64,000 nt of DNA from the NCBI RefSeq assembly GCF_010727605.1, contig NZ_AP022568.1:3782001-3846000 (forward strand). Direction: 5' to 3'. Shown piece by piece: positions 52,850 through 63,339 of the stretch (the stretch's first letter is position 1; each line of letters starts with the position of its first letter). The notes below the pieces were generated by a model that did not search any database, had not been told where the DNA came from, and saw nothing but the letters and a program-made list of their open reading frames with translations. The translations under genes and the position numbers were made by a program. Source of the DNA: Mycobacterium simiae. Its GTDB lineage: Bacteria > Actinomycetota > Actinomycetes > Mycobacteriales > Mycobacteriaceae.

Positions 52850-53803
52850 ATGTCTGACGGCAGCACAGCCGCGCAGTGGGTGCCCACCGGGTCAGTCACG
52901 GTCCGCGTCCCCGGCAAGGTCAACCTCTACCTCGCGGTCGGCGATCGCCGCGACGACGGCTATCACGAGCTGACGACGGTGTTTCAGGCCGTCTCGCTGC
53001 TCGATGAGCTGACCGTCCGCAACGCCGACGTCCTATCGCTGGAACTCCTCGGCGAGGGTGCCGACCATCTGCCCACCGACGAGCGCAACTTGGCCTGGCA
53101 GGCCGCCGAACTGATGGCCGATCATGTCGGCCGAGCGCCCGACGTGTCGATCATGATCGACAAATCCATTCCGGTGGCCGGCGGCATGGCGGGCGGCAGC
53201 GCGGACGCGGCGGCGGTGCTGGTCGCGATGAACTCGCTGTGGGAGCTCAACGTTCCCCGCCGGGACCTGCGGATGCTGGCCGCACGGCTGGGCAGCGACG
53301 TACCGTTCGCGCTGCACGGCGGCACCGCGTTGGGCACCGGCCGCGGTGAGGAACTGGCGACGGTGTTGTCGCGGAACACCTTTCACTGGGTGTTGGCCTT
53401 CGCCTATGGCGAGTTGCGCACCCCGGCAGTGTTCGGCGAGCTCGACCGGCTCAGGGATGCCGCGGAGCAATCCCGGCTCGCCGAGCCCGGGCCGGTGCTG
53501 GCCGCGCTGGCGGCGGGTGATCCCGGGCAGCTGGCGCCGTTGTTGGGTAACGAACTGCAAGACGCGGCGATCAGCCTGCATCCGCAGCTGCACCGCACGC
53601 TGCGTGCCGGCGAAGAGGCGGGCGCGCTGGCCGGCATCGTCTCCGGTTCGGGCCCTACCTGCGCGTTCCTCTGTGCGTCGGCACCGTCGGCGGTCGACGT
53701 CGGCATGGCGCTTTCGGGGGCCGGCGTGTGTCGCGCGGTGCGAGTCGCGAGCGGTCCGGTGGCAGGTGCGCGGGTGGTACCGGCGCCGACGACCGACGCG
53801 TGA
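52850..53803 (+). CDS. ispE: 4-diphosphocytidyl-2-C-methyl-D-erythritol kinase
   Basis: A 317-residue GHMP kinase (Rv1011 orthologue) of the MEP isoprenoid pathway. [31 protein letters not shown] opens the family, [17 protein letters not shown] is the ATP-binding loop and [14 protein letters not shown] the C-terminal GHMP motif. Third gene of the rpfB-ksgA-ispE operon. Confidence 0.95.
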   Translation: MSDGSTAAQWVPTGSVTVRVPGKVNLYLAVGDRRDDGYHELTTVFQAVSLLDELTVRNADVLSLELLGEGADHLPTDERNLAWQAAELMADHVGRAPDVSIMIDKSIPVAGGMAGGSADAAAVLVAMNSLWELNVPRRDLRMLAARLGSDVPFALHGGTALGTGRGEELATVLSRNTFHWVLAFAYGELRTPAVFGELDRLRDAAEQSRLAEPGPVLAALAAGDPGQLAPLLGNELQDAAISLHPQLHRTLRAGEEAGALAGIVSGSGPTCAFLCASAPSAVDVGMALSGAGVCRAVRVASGPVAGARVVPAPTTDA

Positions 53804-53876
53804 ACACGCTGTGAAATCAGACTCAAATTGCAGAAATGGTGGGTTGTTACTTAAGAGGAGTTTAAGATAGCTCGCG
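53804..53876 (+). promoter_or_regulatory. Spacer after ispE with a -10-like box
   Basis: TAAGAT at 53863-53868 lies 8 bases before a GTG at 53877, and the surrounding TTACTTAAGAGGAGTTTAAG is AT-rich. It may drive the small frame below and pks16. Together with that frame it accounts for the 330 bp between ispE and pks16. Confidence 0.35.
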
Positions 53877-54137
53877 GTGAGGACTATTGATCAGGACGAG
53901 CATTCGGCCTGGCCGTTCGCCGGCAGCCCCGGTGGACGGCCAGTTGGTCGGGTTTGGCCAGGATGCCGCGCGCTTGCCGGTCGGGCAACCGGACACGGGG
54001 TTGCGCAGCCGTCACTATTTCGAGATGTAACCGCTTTTCAACTGTGCTCGCGTGCCTGCTGCAAAGTGTCGTCTGGCGAGCGGAACATGAAATCCCGGGT
54101 GTTGGGGACAGCGCCGGAACCAAGGAGGTTTGCGTGA
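53877..54137 (+). CDS. Possible small protein upstream of pks16 (Rv1012 position)
   Basis: An 86-codon frame starting GTG AGG ACT ATT GAT and ending in a TGA that overlaps the pks16 GTG (GTGA, 54134-54137). The position equals that of M. tuberculosis Rv1012. The predicted protein is rich in Gly, Arg and Pro with no recognisable domain, so coding is doubtful; the -10 box and the exact stop/start overlap are the arguments for it. It could act only as a leader that couples translation to pks16. Confidence 0.35.
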   Translation: MRTIDQDEHSAWPFAGSPGGRPVGRVWPGCRALAGRATGHGVAQPSLFRDVTAFQLCSRACCKVSSGERNMKSRVLGTAPEPRRFA

Positions 54138-55771
54138 GCAGGTTTACCGACAAGATGTTCCACAACGCCCGCATCTCGAAAAAGGGCATGGTCACCGGTG
54201 AGCCGCACGAACCCGTTCGCCACACCTGGGGTGAGGTCCACGAGCGCGCCCGCCGCATCGCCGGCGGCCTGGCCGAGGCGGGCATCGGCCTCGGCGACGC
54301 CGTCGGTGTGCTCGCCGGCTACCCCGTGGAGATCGCCCCGACGGCGCAAGGTCTGTGGATGCGCGGCGCCAGCCTGACCATGCTGCACCAGCCCACCCCG
54401 CGCACGGATCTGGCCATGTGGGCCGAAGACACCATGAACGTCATCGGCATGATCGAGGCCCGGGTCGTCATCGTCTCGGAGCCCTTCCTGGTCGCGATCC
54501 CGGTGTTGGAAGAAAAGGGCATCAAGGTCCTCACGGTCACCGACCTGCTGGCGTCGGAACCGGTCGATCCCGTCGAGGTCGGCGAGGACGACCTGGCGCT
54601 GATGCAGCTGACGTCGGGATCGACCGGATCTCCCAAGGCCGTCCAGATCACGCACCGCAACATCTACTCCAACGCCGAGGCGATGTTCGTCGGCGCGCAG
54701 TACGACATCGACAAAGACGTGATGGTCAGCTGGCTACCCTGCTTCCACGACATGGGCATGGTCGGCTTCTTGACCATTCCGATGTACTTTGGCGCGGAGC
54801 TGGTCAAGGTCACGCCGATGGACTTCCTGCGCGACGCGCTGCTGTGGGCCAAGCTGATCGACAAGTACCAGGGCACCATGACCGCGGCGCCCAACTTCGC
54901 CTACGCGTTGCTGGCCAAGCGGCTGCGGCGGCAGGCCAAGCCCGGCGACTTCGACCTGTCGACCCTGCGCTTCGCGCTGTCCGGCGCGGAACCCGTCGAG
55001 CCCGCCGACGTCGAGGACCTGCTCGACGCGGGTAAGCCGTTCGGCCTGAAGCCGTCGGCGATCCTGCCTGCCTACGGCATGGCCGAGACGACGCTGGCCG
55101 TGTCGTTCTCGGAGTGCAACGCAGGCCTCGTCGTCGACGAAGTGGACGCCGACTTGCTGGCCGCCCTGCGCCGGGCCGTGCCCGCGACCAAGGGCAACAC
55201 CCGCCGGCTGGCCACCTTGGGCCCGCTGCTGCAGGGCCTGGAGGCCCGCATCATCGACGAGCAGGGCAACGTGATGCCGCCGCGGGGCGTCGGCGTCATC
55301 GAGTTGCGTGGTGAGTCGCTGACCCCGGGCTACCTGACCATGGGTGGCTTCCTCTCGGCCCAGGATGAACACGGCTGGTACGACACCGGCGACCTTGGCT
55401 ACATCACCGAAAACGGCCACATCGTCGTCTGCGGCCGCGTCAAAGACGTCATCATCATGGCCGGCCGCAACATCTATCCGACCGACATCGAACGGGCGGC
55501 GTGCCGCGTCGAGGGTGTCCGGCCGGGTTGCGCCGTCGCGGTCCGGCTCGACGCCGGCCACTCCCGCGAGACGTTCGCCGTGGCGGTCGAGTCCAACGCG
55601 TTCCAGGACCCCGTCGAGGTGCGGCGGATGGAACATGAGGTGGCCCGCGAGGTCCTCAAAGAGGTCGACATGCGTCCCCGCAATGTCGTGGTCCTCGGCC
55701 CCGGCACCATTCCGAAGACGCCGTCGGGCAAGCTGCGCCGGTCCAACTCCGTCACGCTGGTCACCGGATAA
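54134..55771 (+). CDS. pks16: Fatty-acid/acyl-AMP ligase-like enzyme (Pks16)
   Basis: A 545-residue adenylating enzyme (Rv1013 orthologue, historically named pks16 though not a polyketide synthase). Motifs: [21 protein letters not shown] (P-loop), [37 protein letters not shown] and the C-terminal [20 protein letters not shown] with the late catalytic Lys in [11 protein letters not shown]. It lies in the FadD32/FAAL-like branch of acyl-activating enzymes; substrate chain is not known. The GTG start is preceded by AAGGAGG. Confidence 0.93.
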   Translation: MSRFTDKMFHNARISKKGMVTGEPHEPVRHTWGEVHERARRIAGGLAEAGIGLGDAVGVLAGYPVEIAPTAQGLWMRGASLTMLHQPTPRTDLAMWAEDTMNVIGMIEARVVIVSEPFLVAIPVLEEKGIKVLTVTDLLASEPVDPVEVGEDDLALMQLTSGSTGSPKAVQITHRNIYSNAEAMFVGAQYDIDKDVMVSWLPCFHDMGMVGFLTIPMYFGAELVKVTPMDFLRDALLWAKLIDKYQGTMTAAPNFAYALLAKRLRRQAKPGDFDLSTLRFALSGAEPVEPADVEDLLDAGKPFGLKPSAILPAYGMAETTLAVSFSECNAGLVVDEVDADLLAALRRAVPATKGNTRRLATLGPLLQGLEARIIDEQGNVMPPRGVGVIELRGESLTPGYLTMGGFLSAQDEHGWYDTGDLGYITENGHIVVCGRVKDVIIMAGRNIYPTDIERAACRVEGVRPGCAVAVRLDAGHSRETFAVAVESNAFQDPVEVRRMEHEVAREVLKEVDMRPRNVVVLGPGTIPKTPSGKLRRSNSVTLVTG

Positions 55772-55795
55772 CGTCCACCGCAGCGAACGGCGCCG

Positions 55796-56371
55796 CTACC
55801 AAGCGTGCACGCGGTTCTGGGCGGGCTCTAAACCCAACTCGATCAGCAGCTCGGTCGCGTCTGCGGCCTGCTCGCAGATGGCAGGGATCTCCGGGCGCTC
55901 CTTGGCGGTAAACGGCTCCAGCACGAAGGCGGCCGGATCTTTGCGTCCGGGCGGGCGTCCGATTCCCAGCCGCACCCGTTGAAAGTCCTTGGTGCCCAGC
56001 GCCGAGGCCACCGAGCGAAGCCCGTTGTGCCCGCCCTCGCCGCCGCCCATCTTGAGCCGGATGCGACCGAACTCGAGGTCGAGGTCGTCGTGGATGAGGA
56101 TGATGTCGGCCGGCGCCACGGAGTAGAACTTGGCCAGCGGCCCTACCTGGCGACCCGACTCGTTCATGTAGCAGCGCGGCTTGGCCAGCAGCACCGAGCG
56201 GCCGGCAAGTCGGCCGCTCACCACTTCGGCACCGGACCGCTTGTGCACCTTGAACTTCGAGCCCAGCCGCCCGGCGAGCAGGTCAGCGACCATGAAGCCG
56301 ATGTTGTGCCGGGTGCGGGCGTAGTTGTCTCCGGGATTGCCCAGGCCGACCACCAGGAGCGGTTCGGCCAT
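55796..56371 (-). CDS. pth: Peptidyl-tRNA hydrolase
   Basis: A 191-residue enzyme (Rv1014c orthologue) freeing peptides from stalled peptidyl-t[24 protein letters not shown] supplies the Asn and catalytic His, [10 protein letters not shown] the second Asn, and [28 protein letters not shown] the Asp and third site. Follows rplY by 12 bp as a two-gene operon. Confidence 0.95.
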   Translation of the reverse strand: MAEPLLVVGLGNPGDNYARTRHNIGFMVADLLAGRLGSKFKVHKRSGAEVVSGRLAGRSVLLAKPRCYMNESGRQVGPLAKFYSVAPADIILIHDDLDLEFGRIRLKMGGGEGGHNGLRSVASALGTKDFQRVRLGIGRPPGRKDPAAFVLEPFTAKERPEIPAICEQAADATELLIELGLEPAQNRVHAW

Positions 56372-56383
56372 CTCGTCGGCCGC

Positions 56384-57052
56384 TTACTCGGACTCTGCGG
56401 CCGACGCCCCGGCCTCGTCGGCTGCCCCGGCGGACTCGGTGGCCGACTCGGCGCCTTCGGCGGTCGCGCCCGCGCCCTCTTCCTCGAGGTCCTCGGCGGT
56501 CGGCGCGGTGACCACGTTGACCACCAGCATCTCCGGGTCGGAGACCAGGCTGACACCGTTCGGCAGCGCGATCTGCCCGGCAGTGATCTGGGTGCCGGCC
56601 TCGGCGTCCTCGACCGAGACGGTCAACTGCTCGGGGATGGACAGGGCGTCGGCCTCGATCTCGATGGTGTTGGTGTCCTGGGTGACCAGGGTGCCCGGAA
56701 CGGCGTCGCCCTCGATGACAACCCGGACCTCGACGACGACCTTTTCGCCGCGCCGCACGACCAGCAAGTCGGCATGCTGAATGGTGCGGCGGATCGGATG
56801 GATGTCGAGCACCTTGGTCAGCGCCAGCTGCTCCGTGCCCTCGACGTCAAGCGTCAGCACGGCGTTCGTGCCGGAGTGCCGCAGCACGGCGGCGAACTCG
56901 TGGCCGGGCAGCTCCAGATGCTGCGGTTCGGTGCCGTGGCCGTAGAGAACGGCCGGAATCTTGCCATTGCGGCGGGCCCGGCGGGACGCTCCCTTGCCCG
57001 TCTCGGTTCGCACCGTGACCGCGAGTTGGTTGACCGGGGATTGCTTCGCCAT
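56384..57052 (-). CDS. rplY: Ribosomal protein bL25, Ctc form
   Basis: A 222-residue bL25 of the long Ctc type (Rv1015c orthologue). The N-terminal 5S rRNA-binding domain ([26 protein letters not shown]) and the TL5 beta-domain ([29 protein letters not shown]) are followed by an Ala/Glu-rich acidic tail ([21 protein letters not shown]). AGGAGC precedes the ATG. In M. tuberculosis lpqT and prsA lie upstream; here they are replaced by an SDR gene. Confidence 0.95.
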   Translation of the reverse strand: MAKQSPVNQLAVTVRTETGKGASRRARRNGKIPAVLYGHGTEPQHLELPGHEFAAVLRHSGTNAVLTLDVEGTEQLALTKVLDIHPIRRTIQHADLLVVRRGEKVVVEVRVVIEGDAVPGTLVTQDTNTIEIEADALSIPEQLTVSVEDAEAGTQITAGQIALPNGVSLVSDPEMLVVNVVTAPTAEDLEEEGAGATAEGAESATESAGAADEAGASAAESE

Positions 57053-57191
57053 TATGTCGCTCCTGTGTTCGGTACCTCAGTGTCAAGGCACGGCCAGGGT
57101 CGCGACAACTGTCGGTCTCCGTCGATAACGGTGCTGGCTGGACGCCAATCACCCTCGCCGTGACGCCCGGTCAGGGTATCCCATGAGCGCC

Positions 57192-58073
57192 TTAGAGCGG
57201 AAATTTGACGCCGGTGAGCTGCTCGGACAGGTCCCACAGTCTGGTGGCGGTGACCGGATCCTTGGCCCGACGGCTGCGACGCACCGGTTGAGTGGGCCCG
57301 ATCCAGCCGAATCGGGGGCCGATGAAGGTGTCGCCGGGCAAATCCTGTGATGCCGCGTATAACGTCTGCCGCGCGCCGAAATCGGCGTTGGTGGCGACCA
57401 CTCGGGTGGCCGCCGACATCAGCGCATCGCCGATCCTGCGGCCCGAGGCACCCTGCAGGTTGGTGTGCGAATAGCCAGGATGAACGGCCAGCGCGCGCAG
57501 CGGCGAATCGGCCGACCGCAGGCGACGCTGCAGCTCGGTGGTGAACAACAGGTTGGCCAGCTTGGACTGGCTGTAGGCCAACCAGGGCGAATAGCGGCGG
57601 GTCTTCCAGTTGATGTCGTCCAAGTCGATCCGCCCCGGCCAATGCGCCATCGATAACAGGGTCACCACCCGGTCGGTCAGCTTCGGGAGCAGCAGGTTGG
57701 TCAGCGCGAAGTGGCCGAAGTGGTTGGTGCCGATCTGACTCTCGAAGCCGTCGGTGGTCAGCGCGAACGGTGCGGCCATGATGCCGGCATTGTTGATCAG
57801 CAGGTCGGCCGTGTCGACACCGTCGGCGAACTCGTGCACCGACGACAGATCTTGCAGATCGAGCCGGCGCACCTCGACCGGTCCGGCGCCGGGACCGCGC
57901 ATCGTTGCGGCGGCGGCTTCGCCCTTGCTGGGGGTGCGGACGGCCAGGATCACCATGGCGCCGCGGCCGGCCAACTCGCGGGCAGTGATCGCGCCCAGTC
58001 CACTGTTGGCGCCGGTGACGATCACGGTGCGCCCGGCAAATGACGGCAGGTTTGCGACGGTCCAGTCGGCCAT
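57192..58073 (-). CDS. Short-chain dehydrogenase (retinol-dehydrogenase-like)
   Basis: A 293-residue classical SDR: TGANSGLGAITARELA (cofactor), LLINNAGIMAAPF, Ser in VVTLLSMAHWPG and YSQSKLANLLFTTEL with YxxxK. The shape is that of SDRs annotated as retinol or WW-domain-type dehydrogenases, which are plentiful in mycobacteria; substrate unknown. The ATG at 58073 has TAGGGT exactly 7 bases upstream (58081-58086), so it is leaderless; a GTG at 58082 would overlap that box. It marks the break from core gene order. Confidence 0.87.
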   Translation of the reverse strand: MADWTVANLPSFAGRTVIVTGANSGLGAITARELAGRGAMVILAVRTPSKGEAAAATMRGPGAGPVEVRRLDLQDLSSVHEFADGVDTADLLINNAGIMAAPFALTTDGFESQIGTNHFGHFALTNLLLPKLTDRVVTLLSMAHWPGRIDLDDINWKTRRYSPWLAYSQSKLANLLFTTELQRRLRSADSPLRALAVHPGYSHTNLQGASGRRIGDALMSAATRVVATNADFGARQTLYAASQDLPGDTFIGPRFGWIGPTQPVRRSRRAKDPVTATRLWDLSEQLTGVKFPL

Positions 58074-58313
58074 ACTTGTCACCCTAGTGACGGCTTCGAC
58101 TCCAGGGGCAACTCAGAGCCTCGGTGATCCGGGCCGGTCCGCGCCACCGCCTGATCCCAGGTGCCACGCTGCTGTGCCAATGCCGGTCGGTCATTGGCAA
58201 CCACCGTGAATTCCACGTCCAACAGACCGCTCAATCCGCGGTTGCCGGTCTTTGTCGGTTGTGGCGACGGCAAATCGACGCTTTACGGCGGCTGCCGAGG
58301 TGCGCCGACATCG

Positions 58314-58748
58314 CTATTGCTTCGGATCGTCCGATCCGGGGTCAAAGACGGCGCGGATTTTTTCGCCCCAAGGCTTTGAACGCCCTGTGGCGGGGTCGAA
58401 CTTGATAACCGACCGAGATCCTCGCACATGCTCACCGGCAGCACTCTTCACCACAAAGTCGAACAGAGCACTACTCCGGCCAACCCGACTGGCCCAAAAA
58501 ATCACATCTACATCACCAATTTGACGAATGGGCTCGATAAAAACCAATTTGGTTTCACGCACCACCTGATGTAAGTCTTCATGCCCGGGAGTGAATCCAA
58601 GCCGCGACACGCAGGCGAAGAAAGCGCGATCGATCAACGCAAGGTATCGACCATGATAGAACATGCCGAATGCATCAAGATCGTCGAAGTAGACTTGACA
58701 CTTTTCAACAAATTTCTTGACGCCGCCGGCATCCGTTTCATCGTTCAT
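58314..58748 (-). CDS. Hotdog-fold acyl-CoA thioesterase (4HBT family)
   Basis: A 144-residue 4HBT-type thioesterase: VYFDDLDAFGMFYHGRYLALIDRAFFACVSRLG is the characteristic first segment with the catalytic Asp in FDDLDA, then KLVFIEPIRQIGDVDVIFWASRVGRSSALFDF. Such enzymes hydrolyse acyl- or aroyl-thioesters and are common chain-release partners in lipid and polyketide clusters. Base composition here is more AT-rich than the core genes to the left, and codons such as AAA, TTT and ATA are frequent, suggesting transfer. GAGGGACAGGGGGG precedes the start. Confidence 0.82.
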   Translation of the reverse strand: MNDETDAGGVKKFVEKCQVYFDDLDAFGMFYHGRYLALIDRAFFACVSRLGFTPGHEDLHQVVRETKLVFIEPIRQIGDVDVIFWASRVGRSSALFDFVVKSAAGEHVRGSRSVIKFDPATGRSKPWGEKIRAVFDPGSDDPKQ

Positions 58749-60002
58749 TGCCCCCCCTGTCCCTCAACGTCACATCCACAGTTGCCTTTATCCAAAGTCA
58801 GAAACTCAAGTTTCACTGCGTGGGCACGGCCGCGGCAGCCTAGTACATCTCGGATGATTAGCGTGAGCGCGTAGCGTGGTGCGGCCGGCAGTCAAAGGCG
58901 GGACTAGCTTCGCCCGGTAAGCCATTCGAGTCAAGCCGGCAGTGATAGCTCTTAACTATTATTGCTCATGCATAACTCGCGAACCAGGCTTAAAAGCCTG
59001 ATGGACAGTGTCGACGTCCACCATCACGTACTTAGGACGATTCTTTGATGGACGACGTGAAAGCGCCCACGCTCGACGGCCGGGCACCATTTCGCCGGTT
59101 GGTGGCGAAAATGGCCGGACACTCGGCATGCGCCATTGCTTGAGCAGTATCGGGGTACCGTTGCGATTGCACCCACGTCAACATAGGCCGGAACCCAAAG
59201 CTGGCCGCTAGCCGTTTTGCGGGTCCTGATGTGAACACGAATCAGCCGGCAGCCTGGCACGCACAGACCATTTTCATGGCGCCCTGGTTCTAGCGGGTAA
59301 TGCCAGCAACGGGTGATGCTGAGTGTGCCGGTGTACTGAACGGTGTGTTCTCCGCGGTACCTCGTACCGATGCTTGAGTTTCGTTGGCGCAGCGGCACAT
59401 ACACGCGATACGGACAGTTGGGATACCGTCACTATGGGCTGGCGAATCTATGATTCATCGCTGCCCGTCGGTGTGCGGGCGGGTCGCCCAATCGCGGTCT
59501 TCTTCGTTGAACGCGTGAAATCCTGGCGTCTAATTGTCGGCTCAGGGCGGCGAAACCGAGCGGCGCGATGGGTTCGCATTGGAAGGATGATTTCCGGAGC
59601 AATTCCGATGCGGGTAGGACGTTGAGCCTCGCAGTGAATAACCGCGGCTGGCAAGCGATGATCAGAAACGGATCGTCCGCTCTTTCGCGATATGCGGGTG
59701 AGTTATCTTCTCGCCCGGTGCCTATCGAAGCGGAGCTGGGTGCTGGGGGATTGTGGTAAGGGCGTTTATCGGGAGAACTATCGCGACATCGGCGGAACAA
59801 ACTGACGTAGTCAATACTAACCGGTCCAGCGCCGCAGAACCCTACCTAAGCGTCATGAGATTCAACTCTTTCCGCGACCAACGGATTATGGAAGCTTTCG
59901 TCAAGTTCCATCGACCTTACTGTCACTCGCATTGAAACCCGCACATTATGGTCCACCCTGCTGGGTGGCTCGCCGCGGCATCGGTCATTGAGAGGTAGGG
60001 GA
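58749..60002. other. 1.25-kb AT-richer region without a convincing gene
   Basis: Open frames here are short and unlike proteins in composition. It holds the thioesterase promoter on the left and the mmpS promoter on the right. A hairpin CCACCC-TGCT-GGGTGG at 59953-59968 lies 35 bp before mmpS, just after CATTAT (59944-59949), and may be a 5' leader structure. It could hold regulatory RNA or remnants of decayed genes; neither can be shown here. Confidence 0.5.
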
Positions 60003-60440
60003 TTGTTTAGTTTGCTCAAACGCAGGTGGATGCCGATGCTGCTTGTTTTCGTGATCGGGTTGGGGGGGTACGTAGTAATTCGTATTCGAGACAGCTTCGA
60101 CGCCAATACATCGGTCGACAGTGGTGATCCAAATATCAGTAGTGACCGGGCACTCAATCCGAAACGCGTCAGCTACGAGGTCATGGGTACTCCCGGCGGC
60201 ACGGCCAGCATCGACTACCTCGACGAAAATGCGCAGCCACACCAAATTGACGGCGTTCAATTGCCCTGGTCTTTCACAATTGTGACGACGCTACCTTCGA
60301 TGTCCGCTAACGTCATCGCTCAGGCGAGTACCACCGTCAGTGCCGTGCGGTGCCGGGTAATCGTCGATGGCCAGGTGCGGGACGACCGCATGGACGCCGG
60401 CTATCAACCCTTCATCTACTGCTTAGTGAAATCGGTGTGA
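60003..60440 (+). CDS. MmpS family protein
   Basis: A 145-residue MmpS: one N-terminal membrane helix (LKRRWMPMLLVFVIGLGGYVVIRIRDSF) and an exported beta-sandwich with KRVSYEVMGTPGGTASIDYLDENAQPHQ, LPWSFTIVTTLPS and ANVIAQASTTVSAVRCRVIVDGQVRDD. MmpS proteins assist an MmpL transporter, which follows with a GTGA overlap. The start is a TTG at 60003 with GAGAGG upstream. The Cys pair near the C-terminus (CRVIVDG, IYCLV) is typical. Confidence 0.9.
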   Translation: MFSLLKRRWMPMLLVFVIGLGGYVVIRIRDSFDANTSVDSGDPNISSDRALNPKRVSYEVMGTPGGTASIDYLDENAQPHQIDGVQLPWSFTIVTTLPSMSANVIAQASTTVSAVRCRVIVDGQVRDDRMDAGYQPFIYCLVKSV

Positions 60441-63238
60441 CCACCAACAATTCGCGGCGACGACTCGCCGCTCTGACACGTGGCCTGTCTATACCAGTGA
60501 TCTTGTTTTGGCTTCTTATCGCCGCCGGTTTAGGCGCAATCTCACCGCCGCTGGAGGAGGTCGCGAGCCAACACGCAGTTGCGATGTTACCGAAGGATGC
60601 CCCGGCCCGTCAGGCTATGCTTCGAATTGGCCACGTGTTCCACGAGTTCAGTTCCGACTCATCAGCTATGGTCGTCTTAGAGGGACGCGAGAAGCTCGGC
60701 GAAAATGCGCATCAGGTTTATAGCGAGATCATCAGAAAACTTCGCGCCGATACCGCACACGTCGAATATGTCGAAGATTTCTGGAGTGATCTGCTGACGG
60801 CGCCTGGGGCGCAAAGCGCGGACGGCAAGTCCGCTTACGCTCAGATATTCTTGGTGGGCGACGAAGGCAGCACGCGTAGCAATGAATCAGTGGCCGCGGT
60901 ACGACATATCCTCGATCGAACGCCCCTGCCGCCGGGAATCCATGCTTACCTGGCCGGTAATACCGTCCTCGTGGGCGATACCGTTTTAGTATCCAGCCAG
61001 AGCTTCAAAACTATGTCACTGGTATCGCTCACGGTGATCTTTGTGATGTTGCTTGTCGTCTACCGCTCAATAATCACCACCATCCTGGGTCTCTTTGTTG
61101 TCATTGTCGAGCTTCTTGCGGCACAGGGGGTCGCGGCCACCCTCGGCAACCTCAAATTCATCGGCCTCACGTCGGTTGCTACCAGCATGATTACCGGGCT
61201 GAGTATCGCTGCAGCAACCGACTATCTAATTTTCTTATTGGGGCGTTACCACGAGGCCCGATCCCTCGGCCAAGATCGTGAGACCGCCTTTCGGGCGGCG
61301 TACCAAGGTGTATGGCGGGTCATTTTGGCTTCCGGTTTGACTATCGCCGGGGCCTGTCTTTGTCTAGCCGCGACGAGGTTACCCTACTTCCAGACCTTGG
61401 GAGTGCCCTGCGCCGTTGCAATGCTGGTGATCATGGCAGCAGCGTTGACGCTAGCGCCCGCGGTGCTGGCATTTGCCTCCCGATTTGGACTGTTCGACCC
61501 TAAACGGGAATTATCCACCCGAAATTGGCGCAAGATAGGCGCCGTGGTGGTGCGCTGGCCGAAACCCATCATTGCCGTCACTACGATCATCGCCATAATG
61601 GGCTTCGCGGGACTCCTAACCTACATCCCCAATTACGACGATAGGAAATTTACCCCGCCAAATATGGCTGCAAATGTTGCATATTCGGCCGCAGATCGAC
61701 ATTTCTCACAGGCGCGCATGAATCCCGAACTGCTGATGGTTGAAGCAGACCACGATCTGCGTGATCCCGCCGATATGCTGGTCATAGACCGAGTTGCCAA
61801 GGGTGTATTCCACCTGCACGGCATCGAAAGAGTGCAGAGCATCACCAGGCCGCTGGGTGCGCCGCTGGAGCACAGCTCCATTCCCTTCCAGATCGCTCTA
61901 CAAAGCTCTGCCACGTTGGAAACAGCGAAGTTCGTGAACGACAATGCGGATCAGCTCCTGCAGATGGCAGACGAACTGAGCACGACGACCGCCATCATGG
62001 AGCGAACGTACAACATCATGAAGGGTCTAACAGCAACCACTCACACTGCGGCGGGTCGGACTCGCGAGATAGTAGATACGACGAACGAGATCCGAGACCA
62101 CGTGGCGAACTTTGATGACACATTCAGGCCATTTCGTAGCTACTTCTACTGGGAGCAGCACTGCGTCAACATACCGCTATGCTGGTCCGTGCGTTCGATT
62201 TTTGATGCGGTAGATGGTATCGACCAAATCGCACAGGAGCTGCAGGGCCTCAGTGGCGATTTTCAGCAGCTTGACCGACTTATGTCTGATTTGCTGCCTG
62301 AGTTTCCTATAGCGATCGCTTCGATGTACAGGATGCGCGATTTGGCGTTGTCCACACACAGCCGAACGGCCGGCATCCAGGCTCTTACGCAGGAAGCTGC
62401 CAACGGCGCGAGTCTCATGGGCGAGTATTTCGACCAAGCCAAAAATGACGACTCATTTTACTTGCCGCCTGACGTTTTTAACAATCCGGATTTCCTCCGC
62501 ATTGAGAAATTATTCATGTCGCCCGACGGGAAAGCGGTAAGATTCGTCGTCACCCATCAAGGGGATCCCGCCTCGGTTGAGGGTGTCCGGCACGTCCGAG
62601 AAATCGAGGACTCGGTCGCCGAATCCCTTAAAGGAACCCCATTGGAAGGAGCGAGAGTATCCCTAGCAGGTGCCGCATCGGCGTACGCCGACGTCCAACA
62701 TGGGGTCGTCATTGATTTGCTGGTCGCTGGGATCGCATCATTAATCCTGATCTTTACCATAATGCTGTTCGTCACCCGCAGTGTCATTGCTTCATTGGTC
62801 ATTGTTGGCACCGTAGCGCTCTCCTTGGGGATGGCGTGCGGCCTTTCGGTTCTCATCTGGCAGGATTTCACTAACTTCGGTTTGTGGTGGCTCGTGCTGC
62901 CCCTGTCGTCGATAGTCCTGTTGGCGGTCGGATCGGACTACAATTTACTGGTCGTCTCCCGACTCAAAGAGGGACTAGACGCGGGATTAAATACCGCGAT
63001 TATCCGCGGTATGGGCGCATCTGGCCGCGTCGTCACGGCGGCAGGTCTCGTATTCGCCTTCACGATGGCGTCGATGATCGTCAGCGATCTGCGCCTGGTG
63101 GGTGAGATCGGCACCACGATCGCTCTAGGGTTGCTCGTGGATACGCTCGTCGTGCGCTCCTTCATGACTCCGTCGATCGCGGCGGCGTTGGGGCGTTGGT
63201 TTTGGTGGCCTTTGAACACAATCCGGCCCCTAAAGTGA
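60437..63238 (+). CDS. MmpL family lipid transporter (RND superfamily)
   Basis: A 933-residue RND permease with two repeats of a helix plus external domain plus helix bundle, about 12 spans. The proton-relay Asp-Tyr pairs are seen as AAATDYLIFLLGRYHEAR and AVGSDYNLLVVSRLKEG, and the second external domain has a long coiled segment (TLETAKFVNDNADQLLQMADELSTT). MmpL proteins export lipids and lipoglycans (PDIM, sulfolipid, mycolates) or siderophores. Coupled to mmpS and followed by a PfaD-type gene, it is probably the exporter of the product made by that pathway. The GTG start overlaps the mmpS stop. Confidence 0.92.
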   Translation: MTTNNSRRRLAALTRGLSIPVILFWLLIAAGLGAISPPLEEVASQHAVAMLPKDAPARQAMLRIGHVFHEFSSDSSAMVVLEGREKLGENAHQVYSEIIRKLRADTAHVEYVEDFWSDLLTAPGAQSADGKSAYAQIFLVGDEGSTRSNESVAAVRHILDRTPLPPGIHAYLAGNTVLVGDTVLVSSQSFKTMSLVSLTVIFVMLLVVYRSIITTILGLFVVIVELLAAQGVAATLGNLKFIGLTSVATSMITGLSIAAATDYLIFLLGRYHEARSLGQDRETAFRAAYQGVWRVILASGLTIAGACLCLAATRLPYFQTLGVPCAVAMLVIMAAALTLAPAVLAFASRFGLFDPKRELSTRNWRKIGAVVVRWPKPIIAVTTIIAIMGFAGLLTYIPNYDDRKFTPPNMAANVAYSAADRHFSQARMNPELLMVEADHDLRDPADMLVIDRVAKGVFHLHGIERVQSITRPLGAPLEHSSIPFQIALQSSATLETAKFVNDNADQLLQMADELSTTTAIMERTYNIMKGLTATTHTAAGRTREIVDTTNEIRDHVANFDDTFRPFRSYFYWEQHCVNIPLCWSVRSIFDAVDGIDQIAQELQGLSGDFQQLDRLMSDLLPEFPIAIASMYRMRDLALSTHSRTAGIQALTQEAANGASLMGEYFDQAKNDDSFYLPPDVFNNPDFLRIEKLFMSPDGKAVRFVVTHQGDPASVEGVRHVREIEDSVAESLKGTPLEGARVSLAGAASAYADVQHGVVIDLLVAGIASLILIFTIMLFVTRSVIASLVIVGTVALSLGMACGLSVLIWQDFTNFGLWWLVLPLSSIVLLAVGSDYNLLVVSRLKEGLDAGLNTAIIRGMGASGRVVTAAGLVFAFTMASMIVSDLRLVGEIGTTIALGLLVDTLVVRSFMTPSIAAALGRWFWWPLNTIRPLK

Positions 63239-63339
63239 ACGCGCCGAGACGGTAGTTTACTTTGCGGCTATTTAATTGTGAGCCGACGACGGCAGTACCA
63301 ATTGGAGGGGTAAATGGTAATTGGTGATGGGTCCGACCG

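Noticed and set aside
54134..55771. Polyketide synthase, from the name pks16
   Set aside because: The protein is an adenylating ligase with no ketosynthase or acyltransferase domain.
59024..59404. A 126-codon minus-strand frame in the 58.7-60.0 kb gap
   Set aside because: Cys/His/Arg-rich with no protein-like pattern and no start signal; likely chance.
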